Part shown: positions 1-6,314 of the stretch, piece by piece
Layout of the letters: the number at the start of each line of letters is the position of its first letter
How positions within the stretch are numbered: position 1 is the first letter of the stretch
NCBI GenBank assembly: GCA_964408735.1
Contig: CAYPAX010000141.1
Location: 1-8,798, forward strand
DNA: 8,798 nt
Source: UBA7887 sp964408735
GTDB taxonomy: Bacteria; Pseudomonadota; Alphaproteobacteria; UBA7887
Reading direction: 5' to 3'
The notes under the pieces: model-generated
What the model saw: the letters and a program-made list of their open reading frames with translations, nothing else
Database searches by the model: none
Told to the model about the DNA's origin: nothing
Position numbers and translations under genes: made by a program

Positions 1-166
1 CTTGAATCACGAAATCAACGCCCTGGGAATCCTTTTTATGGGTCCGGAGCCTAATGCTGACGGTGACGCGCCTGGCATTTGTCGGCGAATCTTGAGCGAT
101 GTGCCACCAAATCTCATCGATATCGGTTTTTGCGGCCTCGGTCAGTCTGACGTCTGCGCGAGCAAT
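1..166 (-). CDS. ParE-like toxin, N-terminal fragment at window edge
   Basis: The frame is open on the minus strand from about 166 to the left edge, overlapping the end of the ParD gene. It begins ARADVRLTEAAKTDIDEIW, then WHIAQDSP and NARR, which fits the start of ParE/RelE-superfamily toxins (RLT.AA..DI.EIW..IA.DSP). ParE toxins typically poison DNA gyrase and are held inactive by ParD; the antitoxin-toxin order and overlap are typical. Two things are odd. There is no ATG, GTG or TTG in frame at the expected place; the only upstream candidate is an ATT at 164-166, directly behind a GGAGG, or an internal CTG. Also, after the NARR stretch the sequence (VTVSIRLRTHKKDSQGVDF) no longer looks like ParE to me, so the toxin may be truncated, frameshifted or cut by an insertion. 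The rest lies outside the window, and the start coordinate is nominal. Confidence 0.45.
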   Translation of the reverse strand, partial: MARADVRLTEAAKTDIDEIWWHIAQDSPTNARRVTVSIRLRTHKKDSQGVDFVIQ

Positions 167-438
167 CCCTCCATCCCCCGGTTGTGAATATCCTCGAAGA
201 ACGCATCGAGCTCTTCCTTGGTCTTGAAGTCCTGATATCTACCGTTCTCCAAATCGTCCAAGCCGTCTTGAATTTCGGCGCGTAGGGCTTTCAAGCGCGC
301 GGTGCGCTCCTGTTCCTGATTGTCGAGCAAGCGAAGGCCGGCGCGGATGACCTCGCTGGCGCTGCTGTAGCGCCCGCTGGCGACCTGGTCCGCCACGAAA
401 TTCTCGAGATGCTCGCCGAGGGTATAACTGGAAGGCAT
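142..438 (-). CDS. parD: ParD-type (CC2985 family) antitoxin
   Basis: This 98-aa protein has the usual length and layout of type II ParD antitoxins. An N-terminal ribbon-helix-helix segment (residues about 3-40, SYTLGEHLENFVADQVASGRY then SSASEVIRAGLRLL) should dimerise and bind DNA. A charged C-terminal tail (about 41-98, with RLKALRAEI, LDDLENGRY and LDAFFEDI) should wrap the ParE toxin. The ATG at 436-438 is preceded by a modest AGGGTG-type ribosome binding site. The stop overlaps the reading frame of the ParE-like fragment, as in coupled parDE operons. A perfect palindrome 24 bp upstream is the likely autoregulatory operator. The family call is well supported by sequence pattern; whether the module still works depends on the toxin, which looks damaged or incomplete here. 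Confidence 0.88.
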   Translation of the reverse strand: MPSSYTLGEHLENFVADQVASGRYSSASEVIRAGLRLLDNQEQERTARLKALRAEIQDGLDDLENGRYQDFKTKEELDAFFEDIHNRGMEGLLAQTSD

Positions 439-461
439 GATGGCACCCTGACATGTCGCGT

Positions 462-486
462 ATATGTATCATTTTATGATACATAT
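462..486. promoter_or_regulatory. Perfect palindrome, likely ParD operator
   Basis: Two 11-bp arms, ATATGTATCAT (462-472) and ATGATACATAT (476-486), are perfect inverted repeats separated by TTT. The site is AT-rich in a GC-rich setting, lies just upstream of parD and overlaps its likely -10 box. ParD proteins repress their own operon by binding such palindromes through the ribbon-helix-helix domain, so this is the natural operator. It also lies upstream of the plus-strand gene at 544. Confidence 0.7.
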
Positions 487-500
487 TTGGGGCGGATCAA
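471..500 (-). promoter_or_regulatory. Likely sigma70-type promoter of parD
   Basis: On the minus strand, TTGATC (495-500) lies 18 bp from TAAAAT (471-476), a fair -35/-10 pair. Transcription would start near 464, inside the palindrome, so ParD binding would block it. The prediction rests on motif match and position only. Confidence 0.4.
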
Positions 501-543
501 GTATTCGATAATCTGGACCCCGACTCATAGAGGGGGCGGGATC

Positions 544-972
544 ATGCCGAAATCAGGCAAGAGCGACAGCAACCTGTTCGCCATCGATCATGGTGCGATC
601 GAGACGATTCTCGGTGATGCGAATGCGCCATTGATACGGCGCAACACGGACCTGCTTGCGGCATTCGAGCGCATGCCTGTGTCGCTTGGGTCGGAGGATG
701 ACGTGATCCGTGCGGGTCGCTTTGTCAAGCAGCTCAAGGCCGCGGTGCGGGAGACCGCCAAGGCAAGGCTTTCGGACGGGCGCCCCTTTGCCGACGCCAC
801 GGCGACAGTGAAGTCGTTCTTTCAGAAATACGAAGAGCCTCTCAAGGCGGCTTTGGAGGTGGTCCTCGGCCGCCTTACGGATGCGGCCGTTCGCGCCCGC
901 CCGGCGCCGGATGACGGCCCGGTCGAAGAGGCAGCCCGGTGGGCATCGATATGGCCGGAGTCGCGATCGTGA
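544..972 (+). CDS. Phage-type hypothetical protein, N-terminal part
   Basis: This is a 142-aa product. The ATG at 544 is chosen because a GAGGGGGCGGG ribosome binding site lies just upstream; the frame is open further 5' but that part crosses the parD operator. The protein is helical and charged. Residues about 50-110 (RAGRFVKQLKAAVRETAKAR, then FADATATVKSFFQKYEEPLK) resemble proteins often encoded in the early or recombination gene clusters of temperate phages, which alternate between a helical N-terminal region and a small C-terminal domain. The last dozen residues (ARWASIWPESRS) look like out-of-frame sequence. Adding one C after 937 would join this frame to the next ORF as EEAAPVGIDMAG. 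I therefore read it as the 5' part of a frameshifted gene. The molecular function is unknown. Confidence 0.65.
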   Translation: MPKSGKSDSNLFAIDHGAIETILGDANAPLIRRNTDLLAAFERMPVSLGSEDDVIRAGRFVKQLKAAVRETAKARLSDGRPFADATATVKSFFQKYEEPLKAALEVVLGRLTDAAVRARPAPDDGPVEEAARWASIWPESRS

Positions 973-1193
973 GTGCCCATCCGGGTCATGCCGCGGAGCC
1001 TCCGTTGGAGGAAGCTCAAGTCGAGCTGGTATGGTCGGTCGAAGGCTTCGATCGCGAGACGCTGGATCTGGAAGCGCTGCGGAGTTACTTGACCGAAACA
1101 GCCATCCTCTTGGCCTGTCGGCGGCACCTCGCTGATCACGGGCCGCATAGCCTCCCCGGCGCCAGCTATCGCCAGATTGCGCAGCCGAAATAG
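939..1193 (+). CDS. Phage-type hypothetical protein, C-terminal part
   Basis: This is an 84-aa frame starting at a GTG and overlapping the previous ORF by 34 bp. Its C-terminal half (LDLEALRSYLTETAILLACR, then HLADHGPHSLPG) looks like the small terminal domain expected at the end of the phage-type protein upstream. The frame is offset by one base, and restoring a single C in the CCC run at 935-937 would fuse the two. A fair ribosome binding site (AAGAGG at 926-931, 7 bp before the GTG) means that independent or coupled translation is still possible. It ends 4 bp before the stop of the convergent acyl-CoA dehydrogenase gene, with no visible terminator between them. The function is unknown; a remnant of prophage DNA next to the toxin-antitoxin module is the likeliest explanation. 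Confidence 0.6.
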   Translation: MGIDMAGVAIVSAHPGHAAEPPLEEAQVELVWSVEGFDRETLDLEALRSYLTETAILLACRRHLADHGPHSLPGASYRQIAQPK

Positions 1194-1197
1194 CGTC

Positions 1198-2364
1198 TCA
1201 ATACGACTTCGGCAAATCCAGCGCCCGCTCGGCGATGTAGCAGAGCACGAGCTGCTCGCTTACCGGGGCGAGCCGGCTGATCCAGATTTCGCGCAGCAGG
1301 CGCTCGACATGGAATTCGGCGGCGTAGCCATAGCCGCCGTGGGTCATCACGGCGCGCTCGCAGGCGTGGTGGCCGGCGCGGGCGGCGAGCAGCTTGGCGG
1401 CATTGGCTTCGAGGCCGCAAGCCTCGCCCGAGTCGTAGAGATGCGCTGCCTTGAAGGTCATCAGGTCGGCCGCTTCAAGCTCGGCCCAGCACTCCGCCAG
1501 GGGATGCTGGATGGCCTGGTTCTGGCCGATGGGGCGGCCGAAGACGACGCGCTCGCGGGCATATTTGGCGGCGCGCGACAGCGCCGATCGACCAATGCCG
1601 ACGGCCTCCGCCGCGACCAGCACGCGCTCGGGATTGAGGCCGTGGATGAGATAGCGGAAGCCCATGCCTTCCTCGCCGATACGGTCTTCTGCCGGAACTT
1701 TCAAATCGTCGATGAAGAGCTCGTTCGAATCCACCGCATGGCGGCCCATCTTGTCGATGCGGCGCACGTCGACCGCGTCGCGGTCGAGGTCGGTGTAGAA
1801 CAGGCTCAAGCCCTCGACGGGCTTGTCGCATTCGTCGATCGGCGTGGTGCGGGCCAGGATCAGCACCTTGTCGGAGACCTGGGCGGTCGAGGTCCAGACC
1901 TTGCGGCCGTCGATGCGGTAGCCGTTGCCGTCGCGGCGCGCGCGGGTGACCACCCGGGTGGTATCGAGCCCGGCATCCGGCTCCGTCACCGCAAAGCAGG
2001 CGCGTTCGCGACCCTCGATAAGCGGGGGGAGGAAGCGCTGCTTTTGTTCGTCGCTGCCGAAAACGACGATCGGATTGGGGCCGAAAATGTTCATGTGCAC
2101 CGCCGAGCAGCCCGACATGGCGGCGCCCGAGGCGGCGATGGTGCCCATCATCAGCGCGGCCTCAGTGACACCCAGGCCGGCGCCGCCGTATTCCTCCGGC
2201 ATGGCGATGCCAAGCCAGCCGTCCGCCGCCAGGGCGGCGCTGAAATCGTGCGGGAAGGCGGCCTCGCGCTCGCAGCGCAGCCAATAGGCGTCGTCGAAAT
2301 CGCGGCAGATGCGCTCGATGGCATCGACGATCCGGTCCTGTTCCTCGGTACGGCTGAAAGTCAC
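1198..2364 (-). CDS. Acyl-CoA dehydrogenase family protein
   Basis: This is a 388-aa FAD enzyme, a normal length for the family, expected to oxidise an acyl-CoA to its 2,3-enoyl-CoA and pass electrons to an electron-transfer flavoprotein in the cytoplasm. It shows the three usual regions. The helical N-terminus includes WLGIAMPEEYGGAGLG. The central beta domain carries the signature CFAVTEPDAGLDTT and the WTSTA segment. The C-terminal helical domain has VFGRPIGQNQAIQHPLAE and MTHGGYGYAAEF. The usual catalytic Glu near the C-terminus (in the EGT motif of medium-chain enzymes) is replaced by RLAPVSEQ. A Glu at about 246 in LNPERVLVA sits where isovaleryl-CoA dehydrogenase has its base. The GTG start follows GGAGAGGAGG; the frame stays open another 417 codons upstream, but that is the shadow of the DUF1800 gene. 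The substrate cannot be predicted. Confidence 0.9.
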   Translation of the reverse strand: MTFSRTEEQDRIVDAIERICRDFDDAYWLRCEREAAFPHDFSAALAADGWLGIAMPEEYGGAGLGVTEAALMMGTIAASGAAMSGCSAVHMNIFGPNPIVVFGSDEQKQRFLPPLIEGRERACFAVTEPDAGLDTTRVVTRARRDGNGYRIDGRKVWTSTAQVSDKVLILARTTPIDECDKPVEGLSLFYTDLDRDAVDVRRIDKMGRHAVDSNELFIDDLKVPAEDRIGEEGMGFRYLIHGLNPERVLVAAEAVGIGRSALSRAAKYARERVVFGRPIGQNQAIQHPLAECWAELEAADLMTFKAAHLYDSGEACGLEANAAKLLAARAGHHACERAVMTHGGYGYAAEFHVERLLREIWISRLAPVSEQLVLCYIAERALDLPKSY

Positions 2365-2430
2365 GCGTCCCTCCTCTCCGCTCACATTTGCGGGAATAGC
2401 ACCCATAGGCCCGGCCAATAGGGGCTTCGA

Positions 2431-2439
2431 TGCTATACT
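2431..2439 (+). promoter_or_regulatory. Extended -10 promoter of the DUF1800-DUF1501 operon
   Basis: TGCTATACT fits an extended -10 element (TGn followed by TATACT). It lies 54 bp before the DUF1800 start codon in the divergent gap between that gene and the acyl-CoA dehydrogenase gene. No good -35 box is visible, which is acceptable for extended -10 promoters. An AGGAAGG ribosome binding site precedes the ATG. Confidence 0.45.
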
Positions 2440-2493
2440 CGCCCCGGCTTCCGTGGGGAAGCCGCATATGGGGACGATACGAGGAAGGTTGCG

Positions 2494-4317
2494 ATGCCCG
2501 TTGGTTTCGTTTCGACGCGCCTTGGCGCGCTCGCCGTGGTGGGACTGCTTGCCGCGGCGCCTGCAAATGCCGGCCATCACGCCTGGCAGGACGACCTGAC
2601 GCCGATCGACGCAGAGGAATGGTCCTACGACCGCGCCGCGCACTTGATCGAGCGTGCGGGCTTCGGCGCCACGCCGGGCGAGATCGAAGCGCTGGCGGCG
2701 ATGACGCCCGACGAGGTGGTGCGCTGGCTGGTCAACTACGAGTCGGTGCCAAACGGCGATCTGCCCGCCTTCGACCATTCGGGCATCTTCGAGCCTGGCC
2801 TCGATCCGTTCCCGCCCAGCCGCCCTGCGACCACGGCACTCGCCCGCGCCAATGGCGAGGCGCTGGGCGTCCGCGTCAAGCCCGACGGCAATCGGCGTCT
2901 GCAGCCCGTGGTCAACAAGTTCTTCTACTGGCTTCGCGCCAGCATGCTGGAGACGCGGCGCGTCGGCTATTGGTGGGGCAATCGCATGCTGGCGACCGAG
3001 CGGCCGCTGGAAGAGAAGATGACGCTGTTCTGGCACGGCCATTTCGCCACCATCGAAAGCAAGGTGCGCGACTATCGCAAGATGCTGCTGCAGAACGCCA
3101 CCCTGCGCCGCCACGCCACTGGCAATTTCGGTGCCCTGCTGCTGGCCGTGGCTCAGGATCCGGCCATGCTCGCCTTCCTCGACGCCGGCGTGAACGTCGC
3201 CGGGGCGCCGAACGAGAATTTCGCCCGCGAGATCATGGAGATCTTCAGCATGGGCGTCGGCAACTATTCGGAGACCGACATCCGTGAGGCGGCGCGTGCC
3301 TTCACCGGCTGGTATTTCGACGACCTCACCTTCGTGGTCAACGCCGACCAGCATGACACGGGCGCCAAGACGCTGCTCGGGCAGAGCGACGATTTCGACG
3401 GCGCCGATGTGGTGCGCATCATCCTCGAACAGCCGGTCACGGCCGAATACATCTCGGCCAGGCTCTACCGCTTCTTCGTGCGCGAGGAGCTTTCGCCGGA
3501 GCTCAATGCCAAGCTGGCGGCGATCCTGCGCCATGCGGATTACGAGCTCAAGCCGTTGCTGCGCGCCATCTTCCTGTCGCGGGACTTCTACAGCGCGGCT
3601 TCGGTGGGCACGCACATCAAGAGCCCGGTCGAGCTGGTCGTCTCGACCTATCGCAAGCTGGGCTTACGCGCGCTGCCGGGCATCCCCGACTTCAACGAAG
3701 CCACGGCGGTGCTCGGTCAGGCCCTGTTCTGGCCGCCGACCGTCGCCGGCTGGGCCGGCGGTCGCAGCTGGGTGACGCCGGGGCTGCTGCTGGAGCGCGG
3801 CAATTTCGGCCGGCGCGTGCTGTTCCCGGATATCGACTTCGTGCCGCACGACATCTATGCCCCAGACGGCCTGATCCGCGAGGTGCATCGGCGCACCATT
3901 GCCGGTGCCGATATCACCAGCGCGACCATGCCGCCGGTGGCGGAGGCGGGTGGCATGATGGCCGAGTCCAACATGATGGCCGACCGGGACGAGGACTTTA
4001 ACACTCGCTACGCCAGCTATCGCGGCTGGCAGATGGCGATCGAGCGGGTCAAGCCGATCCCGCGCACCGCCGCCGTGCTGGACCTTGCCGGCATGGTGCG
4101 CGAGGCGGGCCTGAGCACGACCACGGAGGTCGTCGACCACATGCTGGCGCGACTGTTGCGCGTGCCACTCGGCACGGCCGAGCGCGACATGTTAATAGCC
4201 TTCCTCGACGGCGAGCTCGGCACTTCCGATATCGCCCGTGCCGACAGCTATCTCGAAGACGGCCTGCGCATGCTCGTGCATCTGATCATGAGCCAACCCG
4301 AATATCAGCTTGGATAA
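2494..4317 (+). CDS. DUF1800 family exported protein
   Basis: This is a 607-aa protein with a Sec-type signal peptide: a short basic start, a hydrophobic core at about 10-22 and an AxA cleavage site, APANA, near residue 26. The mature part shows the DUF1800 landmarks. These are HLIERAGFGATPGEIEAL near 50-70, WHGHFA at 180-185, NENFAREIMEIFSMG from 240, FTGW at 270-273, HDTGAKTLLG from 287, and a C-terminal WPPTVAGWAGGRSWV from 413. The conserved His, Glu and Asn residues suggest metal or substrate binding, but the family has no established reaction. The ATG follows AGGAAGG. The DUF1501 gene starts 13 bp after its stop, and this pair is very common in bacteria, which supports joint function in the cell envelope. 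A Met- and Gly-rich stretch (about 482-497) looks like a flexible loop. Confidence 0.92.
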   Translation: MPVGFVSTRLGALAVVGLLAAAPANAGHHAWQDDLTPIDAEEWSYDRAAHLIERAGFGATPGEIEALAAMTPDEVVRWLVNYESVPNGDLPAFDHSGIFEPGLDPFPPSRPATTALARANGEALGVRVKPDGNRRLQPVVNKFFYWLRASMLETRRVGYWWGNRMLATERPLEEKMTLFWHGHFATIESKVRDYRKMLLQNATLRRHATGNFGALLLAVAQDPAMLAFLDAGVNVAGAPNENFAREIMEIFSMGVGNYSETDIREAARAFTGWYFDDLTFVVNADQHDTGAKTLLGQSDDFDGADVVRIILEQPVTAEYISARLYRFFVREELSPELNAKLAAILRHADYELKPLLRAIFLSRDFYSAASVGTHIKSPVELVVSTYRKLGLRALPGIPDFNEATAVLGQALFWPPTVAGWAGGRSWVTPGLLLERGNFGRRVLFPDIDFVPHDIYAPDGLIREVHRRTIAGADITSATMPPVAEAGGMMAESNMMADRDEDFNTRYASYRGWQMAIERVKPIPRTAAVLDLAGMVREAGLSTTTEVVDHMLARLLRVPLGTAERDMLIAFLDGELGTSDIARADSYLEDGLRMLVHLIMSQPEYQLG

Positions 4318-4330
4318 GAGTGGGAGTCGG

Positions 4331-5554
4331 ATGATGAAGAATCGCAAACGCGGATCGGAACTGAGCCGGCGCACGCTGCTCGGTGCGGGTCTTGCCGGGG
4401 CGGGCCTCGGTATGATGGGCGGGCCGCTCGGCCGTGCGGCACTGGCGGCGCCGGGCGACCCCGACAGGCGCATCCTGGTGGTGCTCGAACTGTCGGGTGG
4501 CAATGACGGGCTCAACACCGTGGTGCCATATGCGGACGACGCCTATTACCGGCTGCGGCCCAATATCGCCATTCCGGAAGACAAGGTGCGCAAGATCGAC
4601 GACCATTTCGGCTTCAATCCCGGCCTGTCGGGTTTCGAGCGCCTCTACAAGGACGGCAAGATGGCCATCGTCCATGGCTGCGGCTACGAGAACCCCTCGT
4701 TTTCGCACTTCACCTCCATGGCCTATTGGCACACCGCGGCGCCCAACAGCGGCAACGAGCATGGCTGGGTCGGGCGTCTGGCCGACGCCATGAAGCCGGG
4801 CGGTGCCAGCAACTTCATCGTCAATATCGATGCCACCCAGTCGCTTGCCGTGCGCAGCCGCGACCACGTGCCGGTGGTGTTCGACGATCCCGACAAGTTC
4901 GCCAGGCAAGGGTTCAACAGCGAAACCGAGCTGTTCCAGCATGTCGCGGAAGCGGGGGACGACCACAATGCCTCGCGGCGCTATCTGCTCGACATTGCGC
5001 GCGGTGCGCTCGACGCCTCGGCCCAGGTGCGCGAGGCCTGGGACAAATACGAGACGCCGATCGACTATGGCATCGTGCCCGTGGACATGAACAAGATCGC
5101 GGCGCTGATCGCGGCCGACATGCCGACGCGGCTCTATTACACCGCCTTCCGCAACAACGCCTTCGACACCCATGTCCATCAGGGCAATCTGCACCGCCGC
5201 CTGCTGACCTATGCGGCGGATGCGGTGCATGCCTTCATCGCCGACATGGAGCGCATCGGCCGCGCCGACGACGTGGTGGTGCTGATGTTCTCGGAGTTCG
5301 GCCGCCGGGTGCCGGAGAACACCAGCCTCGGCACCGATCACGGCGCGGCGGGCACCATGTTCCTCGCCGGCAAACCGGTCAAGGGCGGCCATTACGGCGA
5401 GGTGCCGAGTCTGACCGCGTTGGACGAGGGCGACAACCTCGACTACACGACAGATTTCCGCCGCGTCTATGCCTCGGCGATCGAGGACTGGATGGGAATC
5501 TATGCCACGGTCGTGCTCGGCGACGATTTCCCGAGATTCGACATGTTTGCGTGA
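4331..5554 (+). CDS. DUF1501 family protein with twin-arginine signal
   Basis: This is a 407-aa protein. ATG codons at 4331 and 4334 both follow a GGGAG, and either could be used; an upstream TTG overlaps the previous gene and is less likely. The N-terminus has a twin-arginine export motif, LSRRTLLGAG (Arg13-Arg14), followed by a Gly/Ala-rich hydrophobic stretch ending at about ALAAP, so it should be folded before export. The DUF1501 domain (distantly related to the alkaline phosphatase/sulfatase fold) runs from about 47 to the end, with LELSGGNDGLNT (52-63), FSEFGRR (320-326) and GTDHG (334-338). These Asp/His residues fit a metal-binding active site, but the substrate is unknown. It is cotranscribed with the DUF1800 gene. 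Its last 33 codons and the following terminator are repeated 2.2 kb downstream. Confidence 0.92.
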   Translation: MMKNRKRGSELSRRTLLGAGLAGAGLGMMGGPLGRAALAAPGDPDRRILVVLELSGGNDGLNTVVPYADDAYYRLRPNIAIPEDKVRKIDDHFGFNPGLSGFERLYKDGKMAIVHGCGYENPSFSHFTSMAYWHTAAPNSGNEHGWVGRLADAMKPGGASNFIVNIDATQSLAVRSRDHVPVVFDDPDKFARQGFNSETELFQHVAEAGDDHNASRRYLLDIARGALDASAQVREAWDKYETPIDYGIVPVDMNKIAALIAADMPTRLYYTAFRNNAFDTHVHQGNLHRRLLTYAADAVHAFIADMERIGRADDVVVLMFSEFGRRVPENTSLGTDHGAAGTMFLAGKPVKGGHYGEVPSLTALDEGDNLDYTTDFRRVYASAIEDWMGIYATVVLGDDFPRFDMFA

Positions 5555-5676
5555 TGCACATCACAGTCAGAGGGCGAATTCGGCGCTATATTCCCAATCA
5601 CTGAGTTCGACCTCCCCCCTCCCTGACAAGGGCCGCGCCGGTGACCTCCCCACCCAGGCAGCGGCCCCTTTTTTTT
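5453..5676 (+). repeat. Left copy of 224-bp direct repeat (DUF1501 tail plus terminator)
   Basis: It covers codons 375-407 of the DUF1501 gene, the stop, 75 bp of spacer and the terminator. It matches 7639-7862 without gaps. By hand I count about 14 differences in the 102 coding bases and about 8 in the 122 non-coding bases. The copies flank the three-gene segment. Confidence 0.9.
5630..5676 (+). terminator. Intrinsic terminator of the DUF1800-DUF1501 operon
   Basis: A GGGCCGC arm (5630-5636) pairs with GCGGCCC (5661-5667), with a smaller GGTG/CACC pairing possible inside the loop. It is followed by a run of eight T (5669-5676). It sits 76 bp after the DUF1501 stop and is repeated at 7816-7862. 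Confidence 0.8.
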
Positions 5677-5753
5677 GGCCAATTTGCCTCGACGCGCAGC
5701 CGAATGGACATCGTCGAGGGTGATCGTGAGTCGTCACAACTCATGGAGTTCGG

Positions 5754-6197
5754 TCAGCCAAAATCGATACCAACACCTTGAAGCTTGGCGCGCGCCGCGC
5801 GGACGACGTCATCGTCGAACCGATCTTCATACTTGATCACCAGATATTCTGCAGTCAGCTCAGGCAGCCCTTTCTCAACCAGCAACTCGAAACCTCCTGT
5901 CGCAGCGCCGGTGGCCCAGTCTATAAGGCATTGTTTGACGCCTTTGTTGCGCAGCTTTTGTCTCGTCCGGTTGGCCTTGGTGGTTCGTCCGTTCTTTTCA
6001 GTCAGCAACTGCTCGTAGGCGTTCAGTACCTGATAGAAATCCCGTTCCATGGGATCGCTCAGCTTCAATCCTTCCAGCTCGGACAGCCGCCGGAACGCGT
6101 TCAGGTGCACGTCGTCGCGTCCCAAACGCTCGGCATTATCCATGAGGTTCCGTAGTTTGGCAGGATCGGTCATCCTCGCAATGTCGTCCGGCTTCAT
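5754..6197 (-). CDS. Conserved hypothetical protein, third gene of cassette
   Basis: This 147-aa protein has an ATG preceded by a strong AGGAGG. No named domain is recognised with confidence. The N-terminal part (about 1-45: PDDIARMTDPAKLRNLMDNA, then FRRLSELEG) is helical. A central segment (64-86: LLTEKNGRTTKANRTRQKLR, then NKG) is strongly basic with conserved-looking Lys/Arg/Thr and may bind nucleic acid. The C-terminal part (about 90-147: IDWATG, GFELLVEKGLPELTAEYLV, RFDDDVVRAARAKL) looks like a compact alpha/beta or helical region. It resembles small hypothetical proteins I associate with restriction- or nuclease-like genes, but this is recall and not a search. It lies 117 bp downstream of the 94-aa gene on the same strand and may share its transcript. 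The function is unknown. Confidence 0.75.
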   Translation of the reverse strand: MKPDDIARMTDPAKLRNLMDNAERLGRDDVHLNAFRRLSELEGLKLSDPMERDFYQVLNAYEQLLTEKNGRTTKANRTRQKLRNKGVKQCLIDWATGAATGGFELLVEKGLPELTAEYLVIKYEDRFDDDVVRAARAKLQGVGIDFG

Positions 6198-6314
6198 TGG
6201 GATCCTCCTGTTTGCGACCGACTATCATTCGAGGGCCGGTCTGGTCTCGGCGCCACGCCACCGTCTTGTCGGGACCATCGATAAGGGGCGGGTCACTTCG
6301 GAAGCACTGGCTAC

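Noticed and set aside
1177..2421. A 414-codon plus-strand open frame opposite the acyl-CoA dehydrogenase
   Set aside because: It is the antisense shadow of a clear enzyme gene in GC-rich DNA; its composition (Ala/Gly/His/Arg-rich) matches no family.
2365..3615. N-terminal extension of the acyl-CoA dehydrogenase frame
   Set aside because: The extension lies antisense to the DUF1800 gene and has no family similarity. A GTG at 2364 with a good ribosome binding site gives a normal-length enzyme.
4286..5392. A 368-codon minus-strand open frame
   Set aside because: It is a shadow of the DUF1501 gene, with no domain pattern.
5738..5750. AACTC-ATG-GAGTT inverted repeat downstream of the cassette
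   Set aside because: The arms are only 5 bp and no T run follows on the minus strand, so it is not convincing as a terminator.
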